A program made the position numbers and the translations under genes. 64,000 bases of DNA from positions 366,906 to 430,905 of the forward strand of contig NZ_JACXYY010000005.1 of the NCBI RefSeq assembly GCF_014779665.1, written 5' to 3'. Source of the stretch: Nocardioides hwasunensis (lineage in GTDB: Bacteria > Actinomycetota > Actinomycetes > Propionibacteriales > Nocardioidaceae). This document shows, in pieces, positions 62,630 to 64,000 of this stretch; position 1 is the first letter of the stretch, and each line of letters begins with the position of its first letter. Under the pieces are notes generated by a model, which searched no databases, had not been told where the DNA came from, and saw only the letters and a list, made by a program, of their open reading frames with translations.

Positions 62630-62695
62630 CGTCGGACATCCTCTCCCGACAGCCCGCTGCGCGTCCTGTGATTAACGCGACCCTCGACCCTCGCT

Positions 62696-62731
62696 GGTTG
62701 AGCAGCGAGCGCCAGCGAGCGTGTCGAAACC
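62696..62731. repeat. Dispersed repeat copy 3
   Basis: A 36-base copy (GGTTGAGCAGCGAGCGCC...TGTCGAAACC), followed by AAGGCCCCC. The identical run, including the AAGGCCCCC tail, recurs at 62822, giving a 45-base direct repeat 126 bases apart. Confidence 0.85.
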
Positions 62732-62755
62732 AAGGCCCCCGCCGTCCGTCCTTCG

Positions 62756-62792
62756 TTGGTCGAGGAGGTCGCGCGGCGACCGTCACGAGACC
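62756..62792. repeat. Related TTGGTCGAGG repeat variant
   Basis: TTGGTCGAGGAGGTCGCG continues to GTCACGAGACCC. Its outer ends (GGTCGAG and CGAGACC) are paired like the other dispersed repeats but with different bases. It lies between copies 3 and 4, so three related repeats cluster in 160 bases upstream of the DUF222 pseudogene. Confidence 0.6.
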
Positions 62793-62821
62793 CGCCCGCC
62801 CCGGGTCGCGCCCGGTCCGCC

Positions 62822-62857
62822 GGTTGAGCAGCGAGCGCCAGCGAGCGTGTCGAAACC
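62822..62857. repeat. Dispersed repeat copy 4
   Basis: Same as copy 3, with identical downstream AAGGCCCCC. The remainder of the 344-base gap from the MFS gene to the next gene shows no gene. Confidence 0.85.
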
Positions 62858-62973
62858 AAGGCCCCCCGGCCCGACCGACACCGTCAGCAGAGGTGTGCAC
62901 CTGTTCGGAAACATGTCTCCACAGATCCATTCGCGCAGGTCACGGTGTCGGTGGTCACTGGGAGGATGGACCC

Positions 62974-63807
62974 ATGTCCACCACCGCCCCCGCACCGTCG
63001 CACACGGACTCCCGTGTGGTGCTCGAGCGAGCTGTGCTGGACCGGGCGGCTACGGCGATCACCGCCCGCCGGCAGGCTGAGGTCGAGGTGCTCGATGCTG
63101 CGTTGGAGTGGGCCCACGCCCACGTGGTCACCTCGGACGATGACGCAGCCGGGTGGCTGCCCGAGACCATCCACTCCTTGTTCGGGGAGCAGGCGGTCCC
63201 GATCGCCGGGCCCGGCACCCCACTGGTCGCGGAGTTCGCGGTCCACGAGCTCGCCGCGACCCTCGAGGTCTCCCACGAGGCCACCCTCGCGCTGCTCGGT
63301 GACGTCCTCGACCTCGCCCACCGCCTCCCACGCCTGTGGACCCTCGTCAAGACACTGCGGGTCCCGGTCCGGGTGGCTCGCGACGCGGCCCGGGAGTCCC
63401 GCGACCTCGACGTCACGGCGGCCGGGCACGCCGACCGGCTCCTGACCTGGCAGCCCCACCGGTTGAACCCCCACCGGGTCGGGGTCCTGGTCCACGAAGC
63501 CCGCCTCTACGCCGACCCCGACCGCGCGATCGCCGACCACGACGCAGCCCTCGCCGCACGACGCGTCGACGTCGACCACGACCGCGGCGCCCCCGGCGTC
63601 AGCGAGGTCTACATGAGCCTCGACACCGCTGATGCCCTCGCGTTCGACCACACCGTGTCCACGATGGCCACCACCATGCGGGTCCTCGGCCACCCCGGTG
63701 ACCTCGACGTACGCCGCGCCCACGCCGTCGGAGTCCTCGCCGACCCCCAAGCCACGCTCGACCTCCTCACCGCGACCGACCTCGCCGACCCCGACCGGGC
63801 GATCTGA
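62974..63807 (+). pseudogene. DUF222 protein gene truncated by an insertion sequence
   Basis: The open frame gives 277 residues of the DUF222 family, starting MSTTAPAPSHTDS with GGGAGG upstream. VAEFAVHELAATLEVSHEATLALLGDVLDLAHRLPRLW and LDVRRAHAVGVLADPQATLDLL align with the intact HNH gene at 42845. The reading stops at a TGA that is the first codon of the insertion end at 63805, so the HNH domain is cut off. The mature parent gene would continue for about 170-190 codons. Confidence 0.88.
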
Positions 63808-63942
63808 ACCGCCCCGGGATGTCCGGAGAGCTGATTCGTTGGAAGGATCACTCTCATGGCACGTCCCTCGAAGTGAACCGCCCCGGGATGTCCGGAGAGC
63901 TGATTCGTTGGAAGGATCACTCTCATGGCACGTCCCTCGAAG
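63805..63942. repeat. Perfect 69-bp tandem duplication at the insertion-sequence left end
   Basis: Copy one is 63805-63873 and copy two 63874-63942, starting TGAACCGCCCCGGG and ending CCCTCGAAG, identical as far as I can read. Each has GGAAGGATCACTCTC and ATGGCACGTCCC. In copy one the frame meets TGA at once (copy two's start); copy two runs on into the transposase. Confidence 0.93.
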
Positions 63943-64000
63943 TACCCGCCCGAGTTGCGTGAGCGCGCGGTGCGGATGGTGTTGGAGTCGCGTGCGGACT
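63925..64000 (+). CDS. IS3-family transposase OrfA (partial)
   Basis: Starts ATGGCACGTCCCTCGAAG with GGAAGG nine bases upstream. Visible residues are MARPSKYPPELRERAVRMVLESRAD, the start of the helix-turn-helix that recognises the ends. The window ends before the second frame, so OrfB and its DDE domain are not seen. Confidence 0.85.
   Translation, partial: MARPSKYPPELRERAVRMVLESRAD

Larger units (their letters stand above)
63805..64000 (+). mobile_element. Left end of an IS3-family-like insertion sequence (runs out of window)
   Basis: TGAACCGCCCCGGG is a terminal inverted repeat of the type found in IS3 relatives. The first open frame begins MARPSKYPPELRERAVRMVL, an HTH_Tnp_1 transposase OrfA. 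It lies in the middle of a DUF222 gene. The right end is beyond the window, so the insertion length and target duplication cannot be seen. Confidence 0.85.

Noticed and set aside
1..64000. tRNA, rRNA, CRISPR or phage genes
   Set aside because: No cloverleaf or rRNA signature, no evenly spaced direct repeats with unique spacers (the 103-bp array has no unique spacers), and no phage structural genes seen.

Overview
The window is a high-GC actinobacterial chromosome segment, most like Nocardioides or a close relative. The evidence is the codon use, the GTG starts, Lsr2/ClpC and Rex/heme gene neighbourhoods of actinobacterial type, actinobacterial DUF222/HNH genes, and a dispersed ~35-bp repeat (GGTTGAGCAGCGAGCG...TGTCGAAACC) of a kind I associate with Nocardioides. 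I saw no tRNA, rRNA or CRISPR array.

Layout. (1) 1-10.3 kb: the 3' end of a membrane protein, then lsr2, clpC, mutY, a secreted protein, disA and radA. This matches the order lsr2-clpC1-mutY-disA-radA that I know from mycobacteria. A 103-bp tandem array with ten CACGTG-centred dyads lies between the convergent ends of the secreted-protein gene and disA. (2) 10.3-14.4 kb: accessory genes, namely a LacI-type regulator, a SigE-family sigma factor with a membrane-anchored partner, and a methyltransferase. (3) 14.4-22.2 kb: a tightly overlapped minus-strand operon resembling the ebo metabolite-trafficking cluster: an inositol-phosphate-synthase-like enzyme, a UbiA prenyltransferase, two xylose-isomerase-like TIM barrels, EboA, a TatD-like hydrolase and a phosphodiesterase/phosphatase. 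It is read from a likely leaderless promoter. (4) 22.2-42.5 kb: an Rv0495c-like protein, ppx, a sugar isomerase, a TetR regulator, an animal-type heme peroxidase, a drug-type ABC exporter, proline dehydrogenase and proC. Next comes a TetR/DCC/membrane-protein operon divergent from an AcuC-type deacetylase, with twin operators between them. Then follow an HTH protein, the 33-residue ribosomal protein bS22, an epimerase, an acyltransferase, an ECF sigma/anti-sigma pair, a SerB-type HAD phosphatase, an acyl-CoA ligase and a glutaredoxin-like protein. (5) 44.5-57.7 kb: rex-hemA-hemC-hemD-hemB, a transglycosylase, then hemL-phosphatase-tlpA-ccdA-resB-ccsB. This puts heme synthesis and cytochrome c maturation together, with a Rex site over the rex promoter linking heme supply to NADH/NAD+. 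(6) 57.7-62.6 kb: DUF4229, a winged-helix protein, an Eis-like acetyltransferase, menA (menaquinone) and an MFS transporter. (7) 62.6-64 kb: a cluster of dispersed repeats, and a DUF222 gene cut off by an IS3-type element whose left end is duplicated in tandem.

Genes from rex to menA serve respiration (heme, cytochrome c, menaquinone). The lsr2-radA block serves chromatin, proteolysis and DNA repair. The ebo-like operon is probably the least understood metabolic unit here. The most unusual noncoding features are the 103-bp array, the lsr2 leader hairpin, the candidate ClgR box before clpC and the paired TTGAAC operators at 32.3 kb.
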